Shown: positions 9,903 through 19,198 of the stretch, piece after piece
Layout of the letters: each line of letters begins with the position of its first letter
How positions within the stretch are numbered: position 1 is the stretch's first letter
Assembly (NCBI RefSeq): GCF_009727955.1
Contig: NZ_WOBR01000009.1
Coordinates: forward strand, 18,174 to 82,173
From: Aliivibrio fischeri
GTDB lineage: Bacteria > Pseudomonadota > Gammaproteobacteria > Enterobacterales > Vibrionaceae
Length of the DNA: 64,000 nucleotides
Reading direction: 5' to 3'
The notes under the pieces: generated by a model
Database searches by the model: none
What the model saw: only the letters and a program-made list of their open reading frames with translations
What the model was told of the DNA's origin: nothing
Position numbers and translations under genes: made by a program

Positions 9903-10286
9903 TTAATCTTGGTGTTTATTACGGTAATCAGATACCGCTGCTTTGATTGCATCTTCTGCAAGAATTGAACAGTGAACTTTCACTGGTGGTAACTCAAGCT
10001 CTTCTGCAATTTCAGCATTTTTAAGTGCTGCAGCTTCGTCTAGTGTTTTACCTTTTACCCACTCAGTAACTAGTGAGCTTGACGCAATTGCAGAACCACA
10101 ACCGTATGTTTTGAATTTTGCATCTTCGATAACACCTTCTGGAGATACCTTGATTTGCAGTTTCATAACATCACCACAAGCCGGAGCACCAACCATGCCG
10201 CTACCCACTGATGGGTCGTCTTTTTCAAATGAACCAACATTACGAGGGTTTTCGTAATGGTCGATTACTTTTTCGCTATAAGCCAT
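9903..10286 (-). CDS. iscU: Fe-S cluster scaffold protein IscU
   Basis: IscU is the scaffold on which IscS-derived sulfur and iron form clusters. The chosen start MAYSEKVIDHYENPRNVG gives 127 residues; an in-frame extension of 18 codons upstream has no family support. Ligands Cys37 (APACGDV), Cys63 (YGCGSA) and Cys106 (VHCSI) and the HscA-binding LPPVK motif (99-103) are all present. It is 34 bp downstream of iscS. Confidence 0.97.
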   Translation of the reverse strand: MAYSEKVIDHYENPRNVGSFEKDDPSVGSGMVGAPACGDVMKLQIKVSPEGVIEDAKFKTYGCGSAIASSSLVTEWVKGKTLDEAAALKNAEIAEELELPPVKVHCSILAEDAIKAAVSDYRNKHQD

Positions 10287-10320
10287 GATATATACCTCTA
10301 AATTCTGTAACGTCCGTGTT

Positions 10321-11535
10321 TTAGTGGTGTGCCCACTCAACCGTGTTTAAGTCGATGCCTTCTTTGTACATGTCCCACAGTGGTGACATATCACGCAGTT
10401 TGTTTACTGCTTGGCTAATTTGTGAAACCGCGTGGTCGATCTCTTCTGCTGTTGTGTAACGGCCAAAAGAGAAACGAATTGAACTGTGTGCTAGCTCATC
10501 ATTTAAACCTAATGCACGTAGTACATATGAAGGTTCAAGACTTGCTGAAGTACATGCAGAACCAGAAGATACTGCAAGATCTTTAAGAGCCATTAATAAA
10601 GACTCACCTTCAACAAATTCAAAACTGATGTTCAAATTACTTGGTACACGTTGGTCTAAATCACCATTAATGTGTACTGCTTCCATATCTTTAATGCCAT
10701 CCAATAAACGGTCGCGCATTGCTAAGCAGTGATCGTAATCTTTTTGCATTTCTTCTTTGGCAATACGACAAGCTTCACCCATACCAACGATTTGGTGTGT
10801 TGCTAGAGTACCTGAACGGAAACCACGCTCATGACCGCCACCGTGCATTTGTGCTTCTAAACGAATACGCGGTTTACGACGAACATACAATGCGCCGATA
10901 CCTTTAGGGCCATAAATTTTATGTGCTGATAGTGAAATTAAATCAACTTTAACTTCTTGTACATCTAGAGGGATTTTACCTGCAGATTGTGCTGCATCAA
11001 CATGGAAAATAATTTTACGAGAACGACATAATTCGCCAATTGCAGTAATGTCTTGAATTACACCAATTTCGTTATTTACATGCATAATTGAAACAAGAAC
11101 AGTATCATCACGCATCGCTGCTTCAAGCTTAGCGAGGTCAATAAGACCGTTTGATTCTGGCTCAAGGTAAGTAACCTCATAACCTTCACGCTCAAGTTGA
11201 CGACATGGGTCAAGAACCGCTTTATGTTCTGTTTTACAAGTAATGATGTGCTTACCTTTCTTATTATAGAAATGCGCAGCACCTTTAATTGCTAGGTTGT
11301 CAGACTCAGTAGCGCCTGATGTGAATACGATCTCACGAGGATCTGCATTCAATAAATCGGCAATATTTTCACGTGCAGTATCAACCGCTTCTTCAGCCTG
11401 CCAGCCGTAACGGTGTGAGCGTGATGCAGGGTTACCAAAGTAACCATCCATTGTCATGTATTGAACCATTTTATCCGCTACACGTTTATCAACAGGACAC
11501 GTAGCCGAATAATCAAAGTAAATTGGCAGTTTCAT
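10321..11535 (-). CDS. iscS: Cysteine desulfurase IscS
   Basis: IscS is the PLP enzyme that takes sulfur from cysteine for Fe-S clusters, tRNA thiolation and other uses. The start [18 protein letters not shown] is chosen because it gives 404 residues, identical in length to E. coli IscS, and has GGAG six bases upstream; the open frame extends 17 codons further. The PLP lysine is in [12 protein letters not shown] and the catalytic loop cysteine in [14 protein letters not shown] (about residue 328). A second open frame in another reading frame inside it is a shadow. Confidence 0.97.
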   Translation of the reverse strand: MKLPIYFDYSATCPVDKRVADKMVQYMTMDGYFGNPASRSHRYGWQAEEAVDTARENIADLLNADPREIVFTSGATESDNLAIKGAAHFYNKKGKHIITCKTEHKAVLDPCRQLEREGYEVTYLEPESNGLIDLAKLEAAMRDDTVLVSIMHVNNEIGVIQDITAIGELCRSRKIIFHVDAAQSAGKIPLDVQEVKVDLISLSAHKIYGPKGIGALYVRRKPRIRLEAQMHGGGHERGFRSGTLATHQIVGMGEACRIAKEEMQKDYDHCLAMRDRLLDGIKDMEAVHINGDLDQRVPSNLNISFEFVEGESLLMALKDLAVSSGSACTSASLEPSYVLRALGLNDELAHSSIRFSFGRYTTAEEIDHAVSQISQAVNKLRDMSPLWDMYKEGIDLNTVEWAHH

Positions 11536-11566
11536 TTTCATCTCCAAAAATACAGACGTTTGACCG

Positions 11567-12073
11567 TTAAGAACGGACATTAACACCCACAGAATTTGTT
11601 AATTTTGAATTCGTAGTTAAGCCATTTGTTATGGCAAGATCAACATTTTGTCGATCAGATATTTGCTGAACTTCATTATCTTGCATCAGTTCACCAAGCG
11701 TAATACCGTCTAAGAAAGTACTGATTCGAGAACTTAGATCACGCCACAATGTGTGCGTTAAACAACGCGTACCACCTTGGCAGCCTTCTTTTCCATGACA
11801 TTTCGTTGCATCAACTGATTCATCGACAGCTGAAATAACCATTCCAACAGCAATTTGTTCAGCTTTTAATCCTAAGCGATAACCACCACCAGGACCTCGA
11901 ACGCTAGCAACTAAACCGGCTTTACGTAATCTAGAGAATAATTGTTCAAGATAAGATAATGAAATTCCTTGGCGCTCTGAGATATCAGCAAGCGGCACTG
12001 GTCCTTCTTGGGCATGAAGTGCAACGTCTAACATTGCTGTTACTGCATACCTTCCCTTTGAAGTTAATTTCAT
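11567..12073 (-). CDS. iscR: Fe-S cluster regulator IscR (Rrf2 family)
   Basis: IscR senses cluster supply with its own [2Fe-2S] cluster and represses the isc operon when holo. The 168-residue protein has the winged-helix Rrf2 domain ([18 protein letters not shown]) and the three cysteines Cys92, 98 and 104 ([14 protein letters not shown]) plus His107, the cluster ligands in E. coli IscR. It is the first gene of the operon, 31 bp before iscS, and has two IscR-type operators just upstream, so it is expected to repress itself. Confidence 0.97.
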   Translation of the reverse strand: MKLTSKGRYAVTAMLDVALHAQEGPVPLADISERQGISLSYLEQLFSRLRKAGLVASVRGPGGGYRLGLKAEQIAVGMVISAVDESVDATKCHGKEGCQGGTRCLTHTLWRDLSSRISTFLDGITLGELMQDNEVQQISDRQNVDLAITNGLTTNSKLTNSVGVNVRS

Positions 12074-12117
12074 AAGTTACCTCATATCCACACTATTCGT
12101 ATGGAATGAAGTTTCCC

Positions 12118-12142
12118 ATACCTGACTATTTTGGTCAAGTAT
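12118..12142 (-). promoter_or_regulatory. IscR type 1 operator, promoter-proximal
   Basis: On the minus strand this 25-bp site reads ATACTTGACC, AAAAT, then AGTCAGGTAT. It fits the E. coli type 1 consensus (ATASYYGACTRWWWYAGTCRRSTAT) at almost every position. Its TTGACC may also be the -35 element of the iscR promoter. Confidence 0.85.
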
Positions 12143-12167
12143 TTATCCTACTATTTTAGTCAAGTAC
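12143..12167 (-). promoter_or_regulatory. Second IscR-type operator, directly abutting the first
   Basis: On the minus strand it reads GTACTTGACT, AAAAT, AGTAGGATAA: a good left half and a weaker right half. It begins exactly where the neighbouring site ends, giving a centre spacing of 25 bp, which would place two bound dimers on roughly the same face of the helix. Confidence 0.7.
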
Positions 12168-12180
12168 TTACTATTTGATA

Positions 12181-12906
12181 TTACTTGTCTTTCATACTGC
12201 GTTCTACGGCGGTCAATACACCACGTAAAATGCGTAATTCTTGAGTTTCTGGACGTGTACGGTTAAACATACGACGCATTTTATTCATAACCTGACCTGG
12301 ATGTGCTTTATTTATAAAGTCGGTATTCGTCATCACTTTTTCAAGGTGTTCGTAGAATAATTCCAGTTCATGGTTTAAAGGGTAATCCGCTTCTTTTGAT
12401 TCGCCTTTATATGCTTGACTGTCTAACCATGCAACGCGTGCTTCGTAGCTAATAGTTTGCACTGCCATTGCTAAGTTCAAAGAACTGTATTCAGGGTTAG
12501 CTGGAATACATACATGGAAATGACACTTCTGTAACTCTTCATTAGTCAAACCGACTCTTTCACGGCCAAAAACAAAAGCAATTGGATGTGTATTGGCTTC
12601 TTCTATTGCTTTAACGCCCGCTTCGCGAGGTTCTAACATTGGCCATTCAAGTGTTCTTGAACGTGCACTTGAACCAATAACTAAACCACAATCAGAAATG
12701 GCTTCATCTAATGTATCAACAACACGTGCATTATTCGCAATATCACTTGCTCCAGCAGCAAGAGCAATGGCTTGACCATCAACTTCACATTCAGGTGCAA
12801 CAAGCACCATATTAGTTAACCCCATCACTTTCATAGCGCGAGCAGCTGAACCAATATTTCCTGAATGGCTAGTTCCTACAAGAACAATACGAATTTTATC
12901 TAACAT
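12181..12906 (-). CDS. trmJ: tRNA (cytidine/uridine-32-2'-O-)-methyltransferase TrmJ
   Basis: TrmJ is a SPOUT-class enzyme that 2'-O-methylates C32/U32 in tRNA anticodon loops. The ATG at 12904-12906 ([19 protein letters not shown]) is preferred because the upstream in-frame ATG overlaps the GGGA ribosome site. The result is 241 residues. Knot motifs [15 protein letters not shown] and [16 protein letters not shown] are clear. As in enterobacteria it lies next to suhB (divergent) and upstream of iscR, but here it is followed by the iscR operators and reads in the same direction as isc. Confidence 0.96.
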   Translation of the reverse strand: MLDKIRIVLVGTSHSGNIGSAARAMKVMGLTNMVLVAPECEVDGQAIALAAGASDIANNARVVDTLDEAISDCGLVIGSSARSRTLEWPMLEPREAGVKAIEEANTHPIAFVFGRERVGLTNEELQKCHFHVCIPANPEYSSLNLAMAVQTISYEARVAWLDSQAYKGESKEADYPLNHELELFYEHLEKVMTNTDFINKAHPGQVMNKMRRMFNRTRPETQELRILRGVLTAVERSMKDK

Positions 12907-13042
12907 GTTATTTCCCATCTAATGAAAAGAGCCGCCGGATACTAACATAAAGCAATACGGCTTTCTTCTTTATCTCGCTGAGATTTTAACCTTGGATCGC
13001 TTTTTTTGTAATAAAGAGAATGAATGAACAAAAAATAAACAC

Positions 13043-13071
13043 TTCCTTTTTATAATAAGTCTGTGTATACT
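13043..13071 (+). promoter_or_regulatory. Probable sigma70 promoter of suhB
   Basis: A -35-like TTCCTT (13043-13048) and a good -10 TATACT (13066-13071) are 17 bp apart. The predicted start is near 13078, giving a leader of about 36 nt before suhB. Confidence 0.6.
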
Positions 13072-13084
13072 CGCCGCCGATTTC

Positions 13085-13096
13085 TGTTCTTTAACA
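13085..13096 (+). promoter_or_regulatory. boxA-like antitermination element in the suhB leader
   Basis: TGTTCTTTAACA differs by one base from the boxA core TGCTCTTTAACA of rRNA leaders. It lies in the short predicted suhB leader, 17 bp before the start codon and next to the weak ribosome site. E. coli suhB is known to be autoregulated through a boxA at this place, with SuhB itself acting with the Nus factors. Confidence 0.75.
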
Positions 13097-13113
13097 TCTT
13101 TTGGGATATTACT

Positions 13114-13917
13114 ATGCATCCAATGCTAAACATTGCTGTACGTGCTGCACGTAAAGCTGGTGACTTTGTTGCTAAATCTTTTGAGCAAACTGACAAAATT
13201 GAAACAACAAAGAAAGGCAACAACGAATTTATTACGAACATCGAAGCCGATGCTCAATACATTCTTGTTGACATGATCAAGAAATCTTACCCTGATCACA
13301 GCATCATTTCTGAAGAGTCTGGCCTAATTGAAGGTAAAGACACTGACATTCAATGGATCATTGACCCATTAGATGGCACGACTAACTTCGTTAGAGGTAT
13401 CCCACACTTCTCTGTTTCTATTGCTGTTCGCATTAAAGGCCGTACAGAAGTCGCTTGTGTATACGATCCAATCCGCAATGAACTATTTACTGCTCAACGT
13501 GGTGCTGGTGCTCAACGCAACAACCAACGTATGCGCGTTAAAGAGTTAAAAGATCTTAGCGAAGCTATCATCTCTACAGGTTTCCCATACCGTCACAAAC
13601 AACACTCTGAAAGCTTCATGAAAGTGGTTAGTGCACTATTCATCGAAGGTTCTGACGTTCGCCGTACTGGTTGTGCATCTCTAGACTTATGTTACTTAGC
13701 ATCAGCTCGTATGGATGGTTTTGTTGAACTAGGTCTTAAGCCTTGGGAAATGTCTGCTGCTGACTTAATTGCTCGTGAAGCTGGTGTTATCTGTACTGAC
13801 TTCGTTGGCGGTACTGATTACCTTAAATCTGGTAACCTAGTTGCTGGTAGCCCACGTGTTGTTAAAGCGATGCTTAAAAAAGTTCGTGAAAACGGCAACG
13901 AAGCAATGATGAAATAA
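13114..13917 (+). CDS. suhB: Inositol monophosphatase family protein / Nus-complex factor SuhB
   Basis: SuhB has inositol-1-monophosphatase activity and in E. coli serves as a component of the rRNA Nus antitermination complex. The start MHPMLNIAVRAARKAGDFV gives 267 residues, the same as E. coli; the 17-codon upstream extension has no support. Metal-binding motifs are SEESG (Glu67) and DPLDGTTNF (84-92), with the C-terminal signature KPWEMSAADLIA. It is monocistronic with a strong terminator at 13941-13970 and a boxA-like leader. Confidence 0.96.
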   Translation: MHPMLNIAVRAARKAGDFVAKSFEQTDKIETTKKGNNEFITNIEADAQYILVDMIKKSYPDHSIISEESGLIEGKDTDIQWIIDPLDGTTNFVRGIPHFSVSIAVRIKGRTEVACVYDPIRNELFTAQRGAGAQRNNQRMRVKELKDLSEAIISTGFPYRHKQHSESFMKVVSALFIEGSDVRRTGCASLDLCYLASARMDGFVELGLKPWEMSAADLIAREAGVICTDFVGGTDYLKSGNLVAGSPRVVKAMLKKVRENGNEAMMK

Positions 13918-13940
13918 TTTCATTTATTGATTTAAAAAAA

Positions 13941-13970
13941 GGGAAGACAGGTTATCTGTCTTCCCTTTTT
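13941..13970. terminator. Bidirectional terminator between suhB and truC
   Basis: GGGAAGACAG and CTGTCTTCCC form a perfect 10-bp stem with a five-base loop, flanked by seven A upstream and six T downstream. It serves suhB (+) and truC (-), which converge here. Confidence 0.93.
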
Positions 13971-13972
13971 TA

Positions 13973-14752
13973 TTATTGACTCCAACCAAACTCAGTAAAT
14001 AGTTTTTTCCAAGTCTCATCAAAATCGGCTTTAATCACGATATCCTCCCCCGTTATTGGGTGAGTGAAATTCAATTCTGATGCGTGAAGTAATAAACGGT
14101 GGCTATCCAATTTTTCTTTAAATAAACGATTATGCTTTCCATCACCGTGGCTTGTATCACCAACAATTGGGTGACGTAAATGTGCCATATGGCGACGAAG
14201 TTGATGCTTTCTACCCGTATGTGGTTTTAATTCCATCAAACAATACCGCGTTGTGGGAAACTTACCTGTTGAATAAGGTAATTCCACTTTAGCTAACGGT
14301 TTGTACTCTGTAATCGCTTCTTTAGCTTCGACTTCTTGTGATGCCTTTTTATCTGCAATTTTATCGAGTTCTTTTTTCAATGGATAATCAAGCGTATCCG
14401 CTTCTTCAATCCATCCACGAACAATCGCATGATAGGTTTTCTTTATTTCTCTGCTTGCGAAAAGTGGGGATACTTGTGCCGCAATCTCACTTGATAAAGC
14501 AAAGAATAATATTCCTGATGTTGGTCTGTCTAAACGATGTAATGGAAACACATGCTGACCAATTTGATCACGTAATGTTTGCATCGCAAATACCGTTTCG
14601 TGTTTATCAAGCCATGAACGGTGTACTAACATTCCAGCAGGTTTATTAATCGCAATTAAATGTTCATCACGATAAACAATCTCAAGCTCTATTGGCTCAA
14701 CCTGTTCTTCTAATAACTCATCATTCACAGCTGTAATTTCTTCTGTATTCAC
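13973..14752 (-). CDS. truC: tRNA pseudouridine(65) synthase TruC
   Basis: TruC makes pseudouridine at position 65 of tRNA-Ile and tRNA-Asp. The 259-residue RluA-family protein has the catalytic motif HRLDRPTSGI with the active aspartate, and GRKHQLRRHMAHLRHPIVGD. An N-terminal acidic stretch (EEITAVNDELLEEQ) precedes the synthase domain. It is coupled to yqcC (1-bp gap), the same pair as in enterobacteria. Confidence 0.93.
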   Translation of the reverse strand: MNTEEITAVNDELLEEQVEPIELEIVYRDEHLIAINKPAGMLVHRSWLDKHETVFAMQTLRDQIGQHVFPLHRLDRPTSGILFFALSSEIAAQVSPLFASREIKKTYHAIVRGWIEEADTLDYPLKKELDKIADKKASQEVEAKEAITEYKPLAKVELPYSTGKFPTTRYCLMELKPHTGRKHQLRRHMAHLRHPIVGDTSHGDGKHNRLFKEKLDSHRLLLHASELNFTHPITGEDIVIKADFDETWKKLFTEFGWSQ

Positions 14753-14753
14753 T

Positions 14754-15068
14754 TCATTTACCTAATGCATCAATGGCATGACATAAGCGTACAATTTCGT
14801 TATACCCTTCAATATCTTTTAATGCTTCTTCAATATAGGGAGCAATTGAGAATCCTTTTGGTGTCGGTTTATTATTCTCAATTAGATAATTCATCTTAGG
14901 GATAAAAATCCACTGCAACCACTCAGATGCAGATAAAGTATCAATGGCAAATGGCTCTGTACTTGATAAATCGGCTATCGATGGTGACGTACGTTGCCAA
15001 TGCCCATGATGTTCTAATTGCTGAGCTAACTGCTCTAATAATGTTGATAATTCTAACGATGTCGTCAT
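14754..15068 (-). CDS. yqcC: YqcC family protein of unknown function
   Basis: This 104-residue protein aligns by eye with E. coli YqcC: LEHHGHWQ, STEPFAIDTLSASEWLQWIFIPKMNYLIENN and AIDALGK. Its function is not established. The ATG start (MTTSLELS) is preferred over a GTG six codons upstream on homology grounds; neither has a strong ribosome site. It is adjacent to and co-oriented with truC. Confidence 0.85.
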   Translation of the reverse strand: MTTSLELSTLLEQLAQQLEHHGHWQRTSPSIADLSSTEPFAIDTLSASEWLQWIFIPKMNYLIENNKPTPKGFSIAPYIEEALKDIEGYNEIVRLCHAIDALGK

Positions 15069-15170
15069 ATCCGATAAAACTCGCACTCTCTGATACTTTT
15101 GATGACAAAGGATACCATCTTATCAAGGCTTGGGTATAATCACGACATTACCCATAAAATAAGACATATC

Positions 15171-16208
15171 ATGGATCAGATTTATACGCTTACCCAACTG
15201 ATACAGCAATCAGATTGTGAATACACGATTTATGACTTAGGTCGCCGTGTTCAACCTATCTCAAATAAACAATTTGAATCTATTGAAGCTGGACAGCAAC
15301 CTTATCCTTACCCACTACAACGTCATGCTCATTTAGCTATCGCTTATTGGAATGAGACAAAACAACCTTGGATTTGGTTTTTAAAACTGCCTTTAGATGA
15401 ACGAAGTCTACTGCAACAAGCTGATATCGGTAATTTTATTAAGTACGTTATCGAAGCGATTGGGGTGTCATTAAGCGGCGATTTAAGCGAAGAGCAACAA
15501 CAAAAGTTGTCAAATAACCCTTATACCTTTAAGCCTAAAGATGACAAGATGGCAATGTTTCATAGTCTCTTGCGTATGGAATTAGCACAGCCTATGAGCC
15601 AATACTATGATCACGCAAAAACGTACCTTTCAGGTACAAACGGTTGGGATAATTGGCAGTTTGTTGGAATGCAAGGATTAGCCGATGTATGTGCAAATCT
15701 AAATAAAGACAACAACAGTACTGCACTTCGCAAAGCGCTGTCTCATTTACCGACAACGGTTTTATACGCTACATTAGGCTGCTTAGAACACATCAATTTG
15801 CCTGAAAAATTAGCACAAAAGCAATTAGAAATAATCCAAGAACTATGCAATGACAAAGAATCTGATCTGTTTCTATTATCTGCACATATTCGTGCGCTTT
15901 CTGGAGCAGATAAAAATACTTTAATTAAAGCACTGACTTTGATTTTATCAAGTGAACGATTAAGTCACCCTGAAGTTCTCGTCGCTATTGCTGGTCGTTG
16001 CTGGAGTGGATTAGAGGATCTGTCTATTGCTAATCTTTTCTTATTACGATTGGCTCAAACGGGTGATCAGCAACTGTTTAATCAATTGTTTGCTGATTTA
16101 GTAATGCAACCGAAGCTTCGTATGTGCATGCTTCAGATCCTTCATGGAGAAGCGGATCCTAAACTGGCTAACGCTTTATTAAAATTGCAGCAAACCACCA
16201 AGAGCTAA
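15171..16208 (+). CDS. DUF3549 family protein
   Basis: The protein is 345 residues from the ATG at 15171 (MDQIYTLTQLIQQSDCEYTIYDLGRRVQPI), which fits the DUF3549 family of Vibrionaceae and relatives; the open frame starts 24 codons earlier without support. No enzyme motif, signal peptide or membrane segment is visible. The C-terminal half is leucine-rich and helical, like HEAT-type repeats (LATLGCLEHINLPEKLAQKQLEI). It is followed after 3 bp by the DUF3301 gene and diverges from yqcC. Confidence 0.85.
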   Translation: MDQIYTLTQLIQQSDCEYTIYDLGRRVQPISNKQFESIEAGQQPYPYPLQRHAHLAIAYWNETKQPWIWFLKLPLDERSLLQQADIGNFIKYVIEAIGVSLSGDLSEEQQQKLSNNPYTFKPKDDKMAMFHSLLRMELAQPMSQYYDHAKTYLSGTNGWDNWQFVGMQGLADVCANLNKDNNSTALRKALSHLPTTVLYATLGCLEHINLPEKLAQKQLEIIQELCNDKESDLFLLSAHIRALSGADKNTLIKALTLILSSERLSHPEVLVAIAGRCWSGLEDLSIANLFLLRLAQTGDQQLFNQLFADLVMQPKLRMCMLQILHGEADPKLANALLKLQQTTKS

Positions 16209-16211
16209 GAT

Positions 16212-16520
16212 ATGGATAATCTACTTGCGATATTAGCGCTAACCCTATTCTGCTTTCTTTTTTGGCAACAAAGAAGACAATCGGAATATGCTCACCAAGC
16301 TATTCAACATTATTGTAAAAAAATGGAATTACAGCTGCTTAGTGTCGCAAGAGGTTCTTACGGTATTCAATTACCTGACGGTAAAAAGCGCCTACATACT
16401 ATTTATGAATTCGAGTTTTCTTCCGTGGGAGATGACCACTACACAGGTAAATTGATCATGATAGGCTTTAAAGCCGCAAAGTTTAATTTACCTCCATATC
16501 GCATGGCTGAAGAATACTAA
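16212..16520 (+). CDS. DUF3301 family membrane-anchored protein
   Basis: A 102-residue protein with one N-terminal membrane anchor (residues 2-18, NLLAILALTLFCFLFW) and a cytoplasmic domain with CKKMELQLLSVARGSYG and YEFEFSS, typical of DUF3301. Function unknown. Start is 3 bp after the DUF3549 stop, so the two are an operon. Confidence 0.85.
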   Translation: MDNLLAILALTLFCFLFWQQRRQSEYAHQAIQHYCKKMELQLLSVARGSYGIQLPDGKKRLHTIYEFEFSSVGDDHYTGKLIMIGFKAAKFNLPPYRMAEEY

Positions 16521-16528
16521 TGAAAACT

Positions 16529-16557
16529 GGGCTAGCGCATAGTATTGCTGCTAGCCC
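16529..16557. terminator. Hairpin between DUF3301 gene and porin gene
   Basis: GGGCTAGC and GCTAGCCC pair around a 13-nt loop, between converging genes. No proper T-tract follows on either strand, so termination is uncertain. Confidence 0.5.
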
Positions 16558-16586
16558 AATTCCCCCCTTATTTTATATCCTTTTGG

Positions 16587-17864
16587 TTACCACCATGCTT
16601 CCCACATAGCACCAACTGCAAAAGTATCTTGTTTACCCGTTTCTCCACGAGTTAAATCCACTTCTGTATTTGAGTCACCAACGGTTGCGTAAAATCTCAA
16701 CATTGGTCTTGCACCTGAATCCATATCAAAGCTAATATTTTGAGATAAGGTGACTTTCCAAGCATCGTTTTGTCCGCTTTGATTATCAAAATCAACCAGT
16801 GAATAACCCGCTTCTAGCCATGTCGAATGAATGTTATTCCATGCATAAGTGGGACGCACAATGGCACTGTAGTTAGCTCGGTCATCTTGACTCGCATTTT
16901 TATCTTCTAATGATTGATAACCAACTAGATATTCAATATTAGTTTGATTGCTCATCACTAACTTACCTTCTAGCTGCATCAACAACGTCGATAAGTCTTC
17001 TGTTTTATTAAAAATATTGTTATCAACATTATTACCATAGCGAGTCACAAACTTATTGCTCAGCATTCCAACACTATGATTTAACTCAAGCGCCAGTTGG
17101 TACGAATCGATATCATCAACATAACACTGCTTATCTAGGCCAGTTCCAGTACAAGTTTGCGTGTCCTTGTCAGTTTCAGTATTTTTAGAGGAAAAGCCAT
17201 AGTTCGCATAGAAAGAAAGATCTAATGCGTCCGTTAAATTAATTCCATGTAATTTAGATGTAATTGCGTAATTACCACTGTCACCAGTACCACCACCATC
17301 AACAACTTGTGCAACTGCAGCCATATCAAATTTCACGCTGCCAAACTCAAGGTTTTTAATACCAGCACCTTGAGAATCATTCATCATCCAGAAGTAATCG
17401 TTTAATCCTGTTTGTGGTCGGTTATGGAAATCTCGACCAGCCCAAATATAAGCATTAGGTTGAGATTCAAAGACATTCGTCGCCCCCGCATAGAATTTCT
17501 TCAAGCCAACCTCATCTCCCCAATGCTCTAGCATGACAACCACATCCCAAATGGTGCCATTATCAGAAACAAATCCTTTAGCAAACTGGAACTCACCGCC
17601 ATTTCCTTCATTACCTAAACGACCAGCAGCATTACCAATTAATTGACCATCCGCTGAGACGTATTTTTGCGTATCATCAGAAAAATGAAAGCCATAACGA
17701 GCATAACCAGAAAAAACAATCCCATCGGGAATATCCGATTGAGGAGAAATAACTAAAGGTTGTTGATCATCTAATTGAATATTATCTAATGGATCTGTTT
17801 CAGCAAAAGTAGAAAATGAAGAAAGGGTCGCTGTAACAGCCAAAGCAACAGGTAATAATTTCAT
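16587..17864 (-). CDS. LamB/maltoporin-type carbohydrate porin
   Basis: An outer-membrane sugar channel precursor of 425 residues. It has a Sec signal peptide (MKLLPVALAVTATLSSFSTFA), an N-terminal strand VFSGYARYGFHF matching the LamB start, and the LamB block IWAGRDFHNRPQTGLNDYFW. The C-terminus ends in aromatic WEAWW, as expected for beta-barrel assembly. A Cys pair (TCTGTGLDKQCY) probably closes an external loop. It lies 261 bp past the LacI gene with the same orientation; the association with the beta-glucoside PTS suggests it admits such sugars, which is inference. Confidence 0.88.
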   Translation of the reverse strand: MKLLPVALAVTATLSSFSTFAETDPLDNIQLDDQQPLVISPQSDIPDGIVFSGYARYGFHFSDDTQKYVSADGQLIGNAAGRLGNEGNGGEFQFAKGFVSDNGTIWDVVVMLEHWGDEVGLKKFYAGATNVFESQPNAYIWAGRDFHNRPQTGLNDYFWMMNDSQGAGIKNLEFGSVKFDMAAVAQVVDGGGTGDSGNYAITSKLHGINLTDALDLSFYANYGFSSKNTETDKDTQTCTGTGLDKQCYVDDIDSYQLALELNHSVGMLSNKFVTRYGNNVDNNIFNKTEDLSTLLMQLEGKLVMSNQTNIEYLVGYQSLEDKNASQDDRANYSAIVRPTYAWNNIHSTWLEAGYSLVDFDNQSGQNDAWKVTLSQNISFDMDSGARPMLRFYATVGDSNTEVDLTRGETGKQDTFAVGAMWEAWW

Positions 17865-18078
17865 TATAATTCCTTAATAAATATTAAAACAGCAATTTAA
17901 AATCATCATGAACATTATCGAATTATATTTACGACTCATTCATGAACTAATTAAATTATTTACTGTTATATTATTAACATTCAACAATCATAATTTTTAA
18001 ATATTAACCTGATCACGCACGTTTTATATTTATATATATTTTATTTTTAGCTTTTTAAGAGGTATCTATTCAATAAAA

Positions 18079-18112
18079 ATAAAAAAGCACCAATTAATCG
18101 ATGCTTTATTAA
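18079..18112 (-). terminator. Terminator of the LacI-regulator gene
   Basis: On the minus strand AAAGCA and TGCTTT pair with further weak pairing inside, followed by TTTATTTTTATT. It lies 12 bp past the stop codon and separates the cluster from the porin gene. Confidence 0.65.
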
Positions 18113-18124
18113 AAATAAAATAGT

Positions 18125-19129
18125 TTAATTAATATTCTTTGTTGATTCACGAACAATTATATTACCTTTTAATATTTCAGTCGTTGCTTTTACTTCTTTA
18201 TCTGAAATCAATCTCAATGCTTTATCCATTGCCAACTGAGTTACTTTTTGAATAGGAATATTAATCGTTGTTAATGCTGGAGATAAAAATGCAGAAATCT
18301 CATCATTATCTATTCCAACGATGGAAATATCTTCAGGAACACGAATATTCATCTCTTTTAAGGCTTTAATTGCACCGAGTGCTAAATGGTCATTAAAACA
18401 AAAAATAGCGGAAATATCTTGTGAACGCTTCAACAATTCCTTACATGCTTGATAGCCATCTTCTAACTTACCATTCTTTATTATAGTTAAGTTATCATCA
18501 TAAGTAACACCATGTTTTTCAAGTGTTTCTTTCGCTCCTTTCAAACGGATTTGACCAGTGCTTGATGTCATATTAAGGGTGATAATCGCGATGTTTTTAT
18601 GCCCTAATTCAACAAGATGCTCAATAGCCATTTGACTTGCATTGTATTGATCAAAAGCCACTGCGTGCCCTAACCCATCAGGTAAGGTTCGATTAATTAC
18701 CACAAGTGGGATCGGCAGTTTTTTCTGAATTTCGCAATAATCATCAGCCGTCATCGTACGACTATAAATTAAAATAGCGTCACACTTTCTTGCCACTAGT
18801 GAATTAATGGCTTCGATTTCAGTTTCAACTTGATTATGACCGTCAGTGACGATTAATTGCTTTCCTGATTCTTCTGCAATTCTTGTCGCTTCTTTGAGTA
18901 AAATACCAAAATAATAACCATCAAAGAACGACACAATAAGGCCAATACTATTAGAACTATTTGTTGCCAATGCTTGAGCTACAAGGCTCGGTTTATAGTC
19001 TAATGTTTCCATTGCATCAAAAATCAGTTTTTTTGTTTCTTCTTTTACTGGACCTTTTCCATTCATTACTCGAGAAACGGTCGCTTTAGAAACACCTGCA
19101 AGCTTACATACGTCATTGATTGTTGCCAT
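18125..19129 (-). CDS. LacI-family transcriptional regulator of the beta-glucoside cluster
   Basis: The 334-residue protein has the LacI helix-turn-helix at its N-terminus (TINDVCKLAGVSKATVSRVMNGKGPV), the hinge (YKPSLVAQALATNSS) and a periplasmic-binding-protein-like sensor domain with IFCFNDHLALGAIKAL and EDISIVGIDNDEISAF. It is the last gene of the PTS cluster, 69 bp past IIA, and the likely ligand of the tandem AACCGGTT operator at 23694-23722. It would then repress the operon that includes itself. The inducer is unknown; a phosphorylated disaccharide is plausible. Confidence 0.9.
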   Translation of the reverse strand: MATINDVCKLAGVSKATVSRVMNGKGPVKEETKKLIFDAMETLDYKPSLVAQALATNSSNSIGLIVSFFDGYYFGILLKEATRIAEESGKQLIVTDGHNQVETEIEAINSLVARKCDAILIYSRTMTADDYCEIQKKLPIPLVVINRTLPDGLGHAVAFDQYNASQMAIEHLVELGHKNIAIITLNMTSSTGQIRLKGAKETLEKHGVTYDDNLTIIKNGKLEDGYQACKELLKRSQDISAIFCFNDHLALGAIKALKEMNIRVPEDISIVGIDNDEISAFLSPALTTINIPIQKVTQLAMDKALRLISDKEVKATTEILKGNIIVRESTKNIN

Positions 19130-19198
19130 TGAGCCCTCAAAAATATGTAGATGAAATTAGCGTAATAATAGCTAAGTTATTACGCTAAATACACTTTA

